Assembly (NCBI GenBank): GCA_032017425.1
Contig: DALZPW010000010.1
Direction: 5' to 3' (one strand)
DNA: 64,000 bases
Source: Faucicola tetraodonis
GTDB taxonomy: Bacteria > Pseudomonadota > Gammaproteobacteria > Pseudomonadales > Moraxellaceae
The notes beneath the pieces are model-generated. The model worked only from the letters and a program-made list of their open reading frames with translations. It did not search any database and was not told the origin of the DNA. Positions 21,401 to 29,031 of this stretch are shown in pieces. The position numbers were made by a program, and so were the translations under genes. Position 1 is the first letter of the stretch; each line of letters begins with the position of its first letter.

Positions 21401-22197
21401 TTATAAAACGCCTCGGCAGTTTGCCCCGACAGCGTACGTCCCGACGCATCGGTAATGGTGCCCGAAATCATAATCGGCAATTCAAACCCAATGGCCTCAA
21501 ACACGCCCGTCACCGCAAAAATCGCTGCTTTGGCGTTTAGGGTATCGAACACGGTTTCTATCAAGATGATATCGGCACCGCCTTCAATCAAAGCGTAAGT
21601 CGCCTCGGTATAGTTATCAACCAGTTCATCGAAGGTGACGTTACGAAAGGCGGGGTCATTGACATCGGGTGAAATCGAGCAAGTGCGAGAGGTGGGACCA
21701 ATCACGCCTGCCACAAACCGAGGTTTTTCTGGGTTTATCGCAGTGACTTCATCACACACTTGACGGGCGAGGGCGGCGGCGGATTTGTTAATCTCATAAA
21801 CGAGATTTTCCATGCCGTAGTCTGCCATCGAAATTTGCGTGCCATTAAAACTGTTGGTTTCAATGATATCTGCGCCTGCCTCAAGATACGAGCGGTGAAT
21901 ATCACGGATGATATGCGGCTGGGTCAGTACCAATAAGTCATTGTTGCCTTTGACGTCACGTCCAAAATTGGCAAATCGCTCACCACGGTAGTCTGCCTCG
22001 ATGAGTTTATAGTTTTGGATTTCTGTCCCCATCGCCCCGTCAAGGAACAAAATCCGCTGTTTTAACAGGTCAGCTAAACGCGCTTTATTGGTCGCTTGTA
22101 TGGCTTTGAACGGAAAGCTGGCAGGGGGTGTAAGTTGAAAATTGGTTGGGTCGTGGGGTTTGTGACTGGTAGGTGCGTTACTGGTGCTGATACTCAT
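18430..22197 (-). CDS. metH: Cobalamin-dependent methionine synthase
   Basis: A full-length 1255-residue enzyme that transfers a methyl group from methyltetrahydrofolate to homocysteine through cobalamin. The modules are in order: homocysteine domain with zinc ligands in VGGCCGTTP; folate domain starting at [13 protein letters not shown]; cobalamin-binding domain with [20 protein letters not shown]; and the activation domain with [16 protein letters not shown], which binds AdoMet for reductive reactivation. It is monocistronic and ends at the terminator near 18400. I looked upstream (22198-22460) for a cobalamin or SAM riboswitch and did not find a convincing one. Confidence 0.97.
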   Translation of the reverse strand: [1255 protein letters not shown]

Positions 22198-22460
22198 CGA
22201 AAGGCTTGTCCTGATTCAAATTGTCATAGGTATCTGTTAATAAGTCGATTATAACATTTTGTCGCCGCTCAATCGTTAGATTTGTGGAATAACCTGTTGA
22301 ATGAAAATTTTAGCTAAAACCTAATTTGTGTATAAAAGCATGAGGCAGAGAGAATGAAAATAGCGTTAATCTTTAATATGTAGATTAACGGCTATTCTCA
22401 TATACACTTTGCTATAATATATATTTTAAATACATGTTAAAACGATGGTTGCCCTAATAA

Positions 22461-23714
22461 GTGAGCATAGCCATGCAACAAATCAGATTACCTAACAAAC
22501 CCCCTTATTCTCCCCATCCTGTACTCAATTTAGGCTTTCGCATTTTCTTTTTAGGTGCAGCAGTGTTTGCGATTTTGACGATGCTGAAATGGGCATACAT
22601 AACGTTTGCCACGCGGTTTGAGTTTGATGGTACGAATCAGATGATGCCGTTTTACTGGCATGGTCATGAGATGTTGTATGGTTACGCACTGGCAGTGATT
22701 GCAGGGTTTTTGTTGACCGCCGTGAAAGCTTGGACTCAGCAGTCTATGCCTTATGGTTATAAGTTGTTGGTAATTTTTGTACCTTGGGCGTTGGCTCGAG
22801 TGTTATTTTTGGCCAACGGCATCAATATCAACACCGGCACGCTGATAGCGGCTGCGAGTGATATCATATTTTGGTTATTAACCGCCTCTTTTGTTATCTT
22901 ACCGATTTATCGCGTTCGGCAAAAACGCCAAATCGGTATCGTGGCTAAGTTGCTTTTATTATTCATCGGACAGGTTTGGTTTTATGTTGCGCTATTTACC
23001 CAAAACAATAATGGCATGCATATGAGCCTGTTATTTGGGTTGTATTTGATTGTTGGCGTGGTGCTTACCATCGGTAGACGCGTGATGCCAATGTTTATTG
23101 AACATGGGATAGCTACGGGTGGGGAAGTACGACAGAAAGTTAAAAATTCTGATTTGCTGGATCGGCTCAGTCTGTTAGGATTTTTTGCCTTTATGCTGAG
23201 TGATGTGTTTCTAACGGGCTATCGTTGGGCAGTGTGTGCCAGCGGTACGGCAGCGCTAGTCATTGCGATCAGCAATTTAATACGACTTAAAAACTGGTAT
23301 TTGCCAGAAATTTGGTCAAAACCACTACTGTGGTCACTTTGGCTAAGCTTTTTTGGTATGGTGATTGGGTTTTTCCTATTTGTATTAGTCCCTTTTGGTA
23401 TCATCAATCACAGCTTAGCGATGCATGCCGTTGTGATATCAGGTATTGGGCTAATGACACTGGCAATGATGTCGCGGGTATCTTTGGGTCATACCGGACG
23501 TAATATCCATCAGCCGCCCAAAACCGTTACTGTCATTTTTATTAGCATGACGATGGCTTGGTTGGCGAGGGCGGTATTGGGTTGGATACTGCCTGATTAT
23601 TACTTTGCTACGCTGGCAATGGCTCAAGCGTTTTGGATTGTCGCCTTCTTGGTATTTGTAGCGAGTTATGCGCCTATCTTAACTTTGCCAAGAACAGATA
23701 AATTATTTGGTTAG
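22461..23714 (+). CDS. NnrS family protein
   Basis: A 417-residue integral membrane protein with about twelve helices. The family-typical openings HPVLNLGFRIFFLGAAVFAI and MMPFYWHGHEMLYGYALAVI contain the conserved histidines. NnrS proteins are haem- and copper-containing membrane proteins linked to nitric oxide tolerance. No denitrification genes are next to it here. The stop at 23714 nearly meets the stop of the convergent gene at 23716, so the two transcripts run into each other. Confidence 0.9.
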   Translation: MSIAMQQIRLPNKPPYSPHPVLNLGFRIFFLGAAVFAILTMLKWAYITFATRFEFDGTNQMMPFYWHGHEMLYGYALAVIAGFLLTAVKAWTQQSMPYGYKLLVIFVPWALARVLFLANGININTGTLIAAASDIIFWLLTASFVILPIYRVRQKRQIGIVAKLLLLFIGQVWFYVALFTQNNNGMHMSLLFGLYLIVGVVLTIGRRVMPMFIEHGIATGGEVRQKVKNSDLLDRLSLLGFFAFMLSDVFLTGYRWAVCASGTAALVIAISNLIRLKNWYLPEIWSKPLLWSLWLSFFGMVIGFFLFVLVPFGIINHSLAMHAVVISGIGLMTLAMMSRVSLGHTGRNIHQPPKTVTVIFISMTMAWLARAVLGWILPDYYFATLAMAQAFWIVAFLVFVASYAPILTLPRTDKLFG

Positions 23715-23715
23715 T

Positions 23716-24219
23716 TTATTTAACGGTAAACTGCTCATCAGCTATGGCAACTTTGGGTGGCTCGATATAAGGTAACACAGCGCCACGGCAACTTTCTCTA
23801 CTATTTTTAGTCGCAGCAAGCAGCTTTAAGCGCGCCAAATACTGGGCTTTTAACGCATTAAAGCTTTGTTTATCCACACCCGATGTATTTAAGGCGGTTA
23901 ATTCAGCCGTAGCGACCCAGCGGTCAACAGTATTATAGTGCTCGCGAGAATGGCGCCAACCAAACTCACAAAATTCTGCTTCTGCCCAAATAAGTTTGAC
24001 TTCACTATCGGCTACTGTTTTGACGAGCGGGGTAAACGCAGGCGTTTGTTTAATGGTCAACAGACTTGCCCAAAGATCGGGACGCTGTAAACCTGATGTA
24101 GGCGGAATGTCTGCTGTCAAAGGCAGTTTGTCAACTTGGTTGGTTTTTAACGCCTCAACAATACTTAATGCTTCAGCCAGCGCAGATAAGCTGATGTTTT
24201 TAACCTTTTGTATCATCAT
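23716..24219 (-). CDS. Hypothetical protein (167 aa)
   Basis: I do not recognise a family. The protein is soluble and helical with no signal peptide. A tryptophan-rich central part (VKLIWAEAEFCEFGWRHSRE) and a C-terminal segment with a lone Cys (SRESCRGAVLPYIEPPK) are its most distinctive stretches. It is convergent with nnrS, one base between stops, and divergent from ppk2. Codon use looks like its neighbours, so it is probably real. Confidence 0.6.
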   Translation of the reverse strand: MMIQKVKNISLSALAEALSIVEALKTNQVDKLPLTADIPPTSGLQRPDLWASLLTIKQTPAFTPLVKTVADSEVKLIWAEAEFCEFGWRHSREHYNTVDRWVATAELTALNTSGVDKQSFNALKAQYLARLKLLAATKNSRESCRGAVLPYIEPPKVAIADEQFTVK

Positions 24220-24276
24220 ACCTTCATAATTTTGTCATATTATCAGCATTTTTAATGCTCATTAGAGAACGTCAAT

Positions 24277-25290
24277 ATGCCAAATAATCAGCCCACTGCT
24301 AATAGCAACCTCACTATCAGCAATCATATTACCGATATGCTTGATGACCTGCCCCAATCACAGTTTTTAAATGATGAAACCCTCAAAAACAATGATAGAC
24401 TGCGACAACAAATGCATGAAGACTTGATTGACAGCTATGACGAAGAGATTGAGTCGGAAATGGACGACTACATCCAAGATTTACGGTATGACGGGCAGCC
24501 GTTAACCGACAGCCAAAAAATCGCTCGCCATATTTATTTTAATGAATTGATTCGTCTGCAAAAAGAACTCATTAAATTGCAAGATTGGGTAGTAGCAACC
24601 GGTGAGCGCATCGTTGTCATCTTTGAAGGTCGCGATTCAGCAGGTAAAGGCGGTGCTATCAAACGTATCACCCAACGGCTCAATCCGCGCGTCTGCCGTG
24701 TGGCAGCCCTGCCAGCGCCCAATGACCGCGAAAAGACCCAATGGTATTTTCAGCGCTATGTCGCGCACCTGCCAGCCGCGGGCGAGATTGTGTTATTTGA
24801 CCGCAGTTGGTACAACCGTGCTGGGGTTGAGCGAGTGATGGGATTTTGTACTGACGCGCAATACGAAGAGTTTTTTGAGTCAGTGCCAGAATTTGAGCGT
24901 ATGTTGGTGCGCTCGGGGATTCGCTTAATCAAATATTGGTTTTCTATTTCAGATGACGAGCAAGAGTCACGCTTTATGAGCCGTATTTATGACCCGCTAA
25001 AACAGTGGAAACTCTCACCGATGGATTTAGAATCGCGCCGCCGCTGGGAAGATTATACCAAAGCCAAGGAAGTGATGTTTGAACGCACCCATATCCCAGA
25101 AGCTCGTTGGTGGGTGGTTGAGGGTGATGATAAGAAAAAAGCGCGGCTAAACTGCATCAACCATCTGCTCTCACAAATTCCCTACCAAGAAATACAACGG
25201 GATGAAGTGGTATTGCCAGAGCGTGAGCATCACGACAATTACCAACGTGAGCCTATCGCTGAAGATATGTATGTGCCCAACGTGTACTAA
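24277..25290 (+). CDS. ppk2: Polyphosphate kinase 2
   Basis: A 337-residue PPK2-family enzyme that transfers phosphate between polyphosphate and nucleoside phosphates. Walker A is FEGRDSAGKGGAIKRI; the Walker B/lid region has LFDRSWYNRAGVERVMGFC; the C-terminal PLKQWKLSPMDLESRRRWED motif is conserved in the family. The roughly 90-residue N-terminal acidic extension precedes the single kinase domain. The subclass (ADP- or AMP-specific) cannot be set by eye. A terminator follows directly. Confidence 0.92.
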   Translation: MPNNQPTANSNLTISNHITDMLDDLPQSQFLNDETLKNNDRLRQQMHEDLIDSYDEEIESEMDDYIQDLRYDGQPLTDSQKIARHIYFNELIRLQKELIKLQDWVVATGERIVVIFEGRDSAGKGGAIKRITQRLNPRVCRVAALPAPNDREKTQWYFQRYVAHLPAAGEIVLFDRSWYNRAGVERVMGFCTDAQYEEFFESVPEFERMLVRSGIRLIKYWFSISDDEQESRFMSRIYDPLKQWKLSPMDLESRRRWEDYTKAKEVMFERTHIPEARWWVVEGDDKKKARLNCINHLLSQIPYQEIQRDEVVLPEREHHDNYQREPIAEDMYVPNVY

Positions 25291-25310
25291 TTTTTTTAGT
25301 TTACTCCCAC

Positions 25311-25338
25311 AAAAAGGATACGCTATGTATCCTTTTTT
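25311..25338. terminator. Intrinsic terminator between ppk2 and the histidine kinase
   Basis: AAAAAGGATAC pairs with GTATCCTTTTTT across a short loop, flanked by A and T runs, so it can serve both convergent transcripts. Confidence 0.8.
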
Positions 25339-25383
25339 AAATGCCCCCTGTTGTTGGTAAAGTAAGCTTCAGCAGTGGGCAAG

Positions 25384-26826
25384 TCAGCGCTTAAAGAGAC
25401 TGACTTGGAAACCGCAAATCTGCCCATCGTGTTCTAGGTTCTGTAGGGTAATTTGCAAACCATGCAGCTCAGCGATACGGCGCACAATCGACAGACCCAA
25501 GCCACTACCAATCTCAGCTTGACCTGCGGGACGAAAAAACCGCTCTGATAGCCGAGCAAGGTCGATAGGTGCAACCCCATTGCCATTGTCGATGACTGAA
25601 ATCACCTCGCTATCTAACACTAACCGAATCGTGGTATGGTCAGGGCTATAGCGAATGGCATTGTCCAATAGGTTACGCAGCAAAATGCCGATTAACGTGG
25701 CGTTACCTGTCAAAGGCAAAATAGCTTTGGCATCCACTAACACATCACGGCGTAATTGGCTGTTTTTTTCGCGGGCACGACGGTTGACTTCTGAGAGGAT
25801 ATCATTGGATAGGGCTATCCAATCAATCGGTGCAAAGGTCTGCGGGTCGAGCCCTTGCTGTGGCGCCAGTTTTGCCAAAATCAGCAATTGTTCGACCAGT
25901 CGATTGGCGCGCTCATTACTATGACTGATTTGTCGGCAGTGACTCAGGAGTGCATCGGTTTGACTATCGGTTAAATTGGCTTGCAAAATGGTTTGTTGTA
26001 GTACATCGGTCTGTAGTTTGATGGCAGTGAGCGGGCTGCGTAATTCATGAGAGGCATCTGCGGTAAAGCGTTTTTCACGCTCAAGGGTATCCGCGACTTT
26101 ATCAAATAACTCATTAAGCGCGTTTAGCAAGGGTTGAATTTCTAATGGTGTATCGACCGATAATGGGGTTTTATCTTCAGGGCTGCGAGTGCTCAACAAG
26201 TCACTAATCCGTTTAAGTGGAACAAACCCTCGTCGCACTGACAGCCATGTCAGCATAATCAATAGCAGCACCCCAATCAGCGAGGGAACGAGTTGAATGG
26301 TTAATGATTTATAGATAATCTCTTGACGCGAATTAAGGTTTTGCCCGATAGCGATGAGATGGTTGGTAGCGTCGTCATGCGCATAAAACAGGCGCCACGA
26401 GTGACTAAAGGGATTGAGCTCTTGATAGGCACTGTTGTTTTCCAAAAACCCATGTTGTTTGGGCAAAAATGTAAAATGCTGACCGTCTTTATCAGCCATC
26501 AGTAATTTACCGTTTTGATCCCAAATCGCAAAACCCATATAGTCTTCTTCGGCATCCCCTAAATCGCCTGATAGCAAGCCATTTTCAAGATTTAAAATTT
26601 TAGGCTCATTGGCAGGGTTGGTGAGATGAAGCTTAACGTCTTGAGAAATACCAATCAGATAGCGGGCTAATTGGGTGATTTGGGTGTCATTGATTTCGTT
26701 GATTTCGTGCGAAAGCCGCCATACCGATATGAGGGTAATCGATAGCCAAATAATCGGTAGTCCGATGAGCAGGGAGTTGAGTAGCTGCCTTTGGATACTA
26801 TAAGGTTTTTGGGTGGTAGGGGTCAT
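25384..26826 (-). CDS. Two-component sensor histidine kinase (QseC/PmrB-like)
   Basis: A 480-residue inner-membrane kinase. There is one helix near residues 13-35, a periplasmic sensor of about 140 residues, a second helix (VPSLIGVLLLIMLTWLSV), a linker, then the phospho-acceptor His in TADASHELRSPLTAIK, the N box LLRNLLDNAIRYSP, and the G boxes VIDNGNGVA and GSGLGLSIVRRIAELHG. It is coded just after its partner response regulator (34 bases apart). The PepSY and cytochrome b561 genes upstream on the same strand suggest a link to redox or metal stress, by inference only. Confidence 0.92.
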   Translation of the reverse strand: MTPTTQKPYSIQRQLLNSLLIGLPIIWLSITLISVWRLSHEINEINDTQITQLARYLIGISQDVKLHLTNPANEPKILNLENGLLSGDLGDAEEDYMGFAIWDQNGKLLMADKDGQHFTFLPKQHGFLENNSAYQELNPFSHSWRLFYAHDDATNHLIAIGQNLNSRQEIIYKSLTIQLVPSLIGVLLLIMLTWLSVRRGFVPLKRISDLLSTRSPEDKTPLSVDTPLEIQPLLNALNELFDKVADTLEREKRFTADASHELRSPLTAIKLQTDVLQQTILQANLTDSQTDALLSHCRQISHSNERANRLVEQLLILAKLAPQQGLDPQTFAPIDWIALSNDILSEVNRRAREKNSQLRRDVLVDAKAILPLTGNATLIGILLRNLLDNAIRYSPDHTTIRLVLDSEVISVIDNGNGVAPIDLARLSERFFRPAGQAEIGSGLGLSIVRRIAELHGLQITLQNLEHDGQICGFQVSLFKR

Positions 26827-26860
26827 AATGGTAACCGCTTAAAGCGGGATATCGGGCGAA

Positions 26861-27538
26861 TCATTCAGGGCGCTGCAAGGCAGGATTGAGATAATAGCCA
26901 ATACCACGCCGAGTGAGGATAAAATCATTGCCGAGTTTTTTTCGCAGGTTATGAATATGTACTTCAATCGCGTTGCTTTCGATATCTTGCTGCCAACCGT
27001 ATAGCTTATCCTCAAGGCTGGCACGGCTATGCACCAAATTGGGATAGCTAATAAACTGCTCAAGAACGGTGATTTCTTTGGCAGTCAAGTCCACCCATTT
27101 TCCTTGATAAAAAACTTGCTGCTGCTGTGGCAAATAGCTGACATCCCCATAGCGGATTTCAGTCTGACTGCGACCTTGGCTACGGCGAATCAAAGCCTGC
27201 AAACGGGCAACCACTTCATCTAAAGCAAACGGTTTGACCAAATAATCGTCTGCGCCAGCATTGAGACCTGCCACGCGGTTGGCAATGGCATCGCGCGCCG
27301 TAATAATCAAGACAGGCGTGTCAATCTTTTGTTGTCGCCAGTTGGCTAAAATGGTCATCCCATCGCCACGTGGCAAGGTCAAATCCAATAACACGGCATC
27401 AAACACCCCTTCATGAATGGCCATTTCACCGAGTTTGGCATCCGCAAACCAATCCACCATCATATTTTGTTGGCTCAAGCCTTTGACAATGCCATCGGCA
27501 ATGGTGGCATCATCTTCAATCAGTAAAATTCGGGTCAT
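26861..27538 (-). CDS. OmpR/PhoB family response regulator
   Basis: A 225-residue regulator. The receiver has the acidic pocket IEDD at residues 7-10, the phospho-acceptor Asp in VLLDLTLPRGDGM (about residue 52), and Lys in YLVKPFALDEV. The C-terminal winged helix shows EIRYGDVSYLPQQQQ and VHIHNLRKKLG. The arrangement response regulator then kinase matches QseB/QseC and PmrA/PmrB pairs. Likely target genes are the adjacent cytochrome b561 and PepSY genes. Confidence 0.93.
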   Translation of the reverse strand: MTRILLIEDDATIADGIVKGLSQQNMMVDWFADAKLGEMAIHEGVFDAVLLDLTLPRGDGMTILANWRQQKIDTPVLIITARDAIANRVAGLNAGADDYLVKPFALDEVVARLQALIRRSQGRSQTEIRYGDVSYLPQQQQVFYQGKWVDLTAKEITVLEQFISYPNLVHSRASLEDKLYGWQQDIESNAIEVHIHNLRKKLGNDFILTRRGIGYYLNPALQRPE

Positions 27539-27581
27539 GAGGGTATTCCGTGGGTTTTATCTTATTTTTTAGCAAAGGTAT

Positions 27582-28121
27582 TTATTGAACGGTTTTTTCA
27601 CCCGTTATCATCGATTTTACCAAGTTTTGTTGTTGTAGTCTTCCCATTATAATCGCGGCTGCCACATGTAAAGGGACTAGTACCCAAAGACTGTTGGCTA
27701 AAAATTCGTGAATCGCTTGGATGCTATCGTCTCCCCAAAATTGGTCGGTGGTTTGCAGATAGCCTGTGACACCCAGCGCAATAATAACGCCCCACAGTGC
27801 AAACATCATCAGCGCACCCAACGGATTGTGACCCAGATGACCTTGAAACTTATGCTGCTTGATGTCGGTCATATGATCGCGAATGCGGGTAGGGGTAGGG
27901 AAAAAATTATTAAATCTGGCGTATTGGCTACCCACCAATCCCCAAATCAAACGAGACACTACCAGCGCCACGACGGCATAACCCATGTACTCATGCACAT
28001 CACTACCACCTTCAGTGACGATAAGGTTGGCAAAAATACCCGCAGCGACTGCCCAATGAGTGATGCGCACCCAAATATCCCAGACTTTGACGGTTTGTGC
28101 AGATTGTGGTTGTGGTAACAT
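27582..28121 (-). CDS. Cytochrome b561-type membrane protein
   Basis: A 179-residue protein with four membrane helices. It begins VKVWDIWVRITHWAVAAGIF and has haem-ligand histidines in RITHW, DVHEYMGYAV, GHNPLGALMM and VPLHVAAAI, typical of bacterial b561/Ni-Fe-hydrogenase cytochrome b-like proteins that pass electrons across the inner membrane. Together with the PepSY gene upstream and the two-component pair downstream it forms a common gammaproteobacterial cluster. Confidence 0.88.
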   Translation of the reverse strand: MLPQPQSAQTVKVWDIWVRITHWAVAAGIFANLIVTEGGSDVHEYMGYAVVALVVSRLIWGLVGSQYARFNNFFPTPTRIRDHMTDIKQHKFQGHLGHNPLGALMMFALWGVIIALGVTGYLQTTDQFWGDDSIQAIHEFLANSLWVLVPLHVAAAIIMGRLQQQNLVKSMITGEKTVQ

Positions 28122-28148
28122 TGTTATTTTCCATTGTCTAAAATATCA

Positions 28149-28169
28149 ACACGGCTAAATTAGCCGTGT
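28149..28169. promoter_or_regulatory. Hairpin between the PepSY and cytochrome b561 genes
   Basis: ACACGGCT, loop AAATT, AGCCGTGT forms a perfect 8-bp stem in the 112-base gap. There is no long T run, so it is more likely an attenuator, RNA stabiliser or operator than a full terminator. Confidence 0.45.
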
Positions 28170-28233
28170 GAAGGCATAACATTGGCAAACCTACCTCAAA
28201 TTGCGGTGGTTGGACGGTTTGCTTATCCTATCA

Positions 28234-28509
28234 TTAGTCGATTTCTGATTTAACGATTTTGCCGTCTTTGGTATCAAAGTACATTTCGACTTTTTTCCCA
28301 CCTTTGCTTTTGCCATACATTTCATAGCAGTTGCCATCGGTTTTGAATTTTTTGATAGTAAAGCCATGTTTTTCTAACGCTTTTTGAAAATCGGCTTGCG
28401 GGATTTGTTCGTTTTTTGGGTGCGCTTGGCAGTTGGCTTCGGCAAATGCGCTGCTAGCTGATAACATAGCGAGTGCCAATAAGCCTGAGGTAATTAATGA
28501 TTTTTTCAT
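28234..28509 (-). CDS. Small periplasmic PepSY-like protein
   Basis: A 91-residue secreted protein. A clear signal peptide (MKKSLITSGLLALAMLSASS, cleavage after AFA) precedes a single compact domain with TIKKFKTDGNCYEMYGKSK and VEMYFDTKDGKIVKSEID, which is the PepSY-like pattern. The two Cys (residues about 27 and 62) could form a disulfide. Such genes commonly travel with a b561 cytochrome and a two-component system, as they do here. Confidence 0.85.
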   Translation of the reverse strand: MKKSLITSGLLALAMLSASSAFAEANCQAHPKNEQIPQADFQKALEKHGFTIKKFKTDGNCYEMYGKSKGGKKVEMYFDTKDGKIVKSEID

Positions 28510-28665
28510 AATGCCATCCTAAGTTTTTGATAAAGTTGTTAGGTCACGGGATAAGGTTGATACTGAGGTATATCCGAGTGGCTGAGTGTATTAAAACAAC
28601 GTAACCTTAACGAAAACTTAGCTGAAGATAGCGCAATAAAAATTGAAGCGAAAAATTAAAACCAC

Positions 28666-28693
28666 TTGCAAAAGCAAAATTTTTTGGTAAAAT
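28666..28693 (+). promoter_or_regulatory. Sigma-70 promoter of the tRNA-Val gene
   Basis: TTGCAA at 28666-28671, a 16-base spacer, and TAAAAT at 28688-28693, placed about 40 bases before the mature tRNA 5' end. Confidence 0.6.
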
Positions 28694-28732
28694 GGCACTC
28701 CTACTTACGCAAGTAGATTGTTAGACCCTTTT

Positions 28733-28809
28733 AGGCATATAGCTCAGTTGGTTAGAGCACCACCTTGACATGGTGGGGGTCGTCTGTTCGAGTCAGATTA
28801 TGCCTACCA
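28733..28809 (+). tRNA. tRNA-Val(GAC)
   Basis: A complete cloverleaf of 77 bases. The acceptor strands AGGCATA and TATGCCT pair perfectly, the D arm has AGCTCAGTTGGTTAGAGC, and the anticodon stem CCACC/GGTGG encloses TTGACAT, giving anticodon GAC. The T arm has GTTCGAGT, and CCA is encoded. It is followed by a terminator and then by the accessory region, so it may be the chromosomal attachment site of the island. Confidence 0.96.
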
Positions 28810-28815
28810 TATTCC

Positions 28816-28847
28816 AAAAGCCCCAGTCGATTGATTGGGGCTTTTTT
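28816..28847 (+). terminator. Intrinsic terminator of the tRNA-Val gene
   Basis: AAAAGCCCCA and TGGGGCTTTTTT form a strong stem with a T tail, directly after the tRNA. Confidence 0.9.
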
Positions 28848-28895
28848 ATTGCAGTGATATCAAGGGTTTACGTGGTTTTTCGAGAATTGAAATTT

Positions 28896-29031
28896 TGACC
28901 ACTTTTGTGATTTTGGGCACCTTTTTTACTACAGAAATTGAATGGTGACCAAAAGGTGACCATTTGGTGACCACGCATTTTTTTAAGAATTTTAATTTCA
29001 CACCCACTTGTTTTTGGTCACTTTAGTAAAA
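28896..29031. repeat. Cluster of GGTGACC/TGACC sites past the tRNA (possible old attachment-site arms)
   Basis: GGTGACC occurs three times at 28944, 28955 and 28966, spaced exactly 11 bases apart, with related sites TGACCAC at 28896 and GGTCAC at 29026. Short partly palindromic sites in helical phase beside a tRNA 3' end resemble integrase arm or core sites. No integrase gene is adjacent, so the meaning is an inference. Nothing else is visible between the tRNA terminator and the first repeat. Confidence 0.4.

Noticed and set aside
22198..22460. Possible cobalamin or SAM riboswitch upstream of metH
   Set aside because: No B12-box or SAM-box core and no matching terminator hairpin could be seen.
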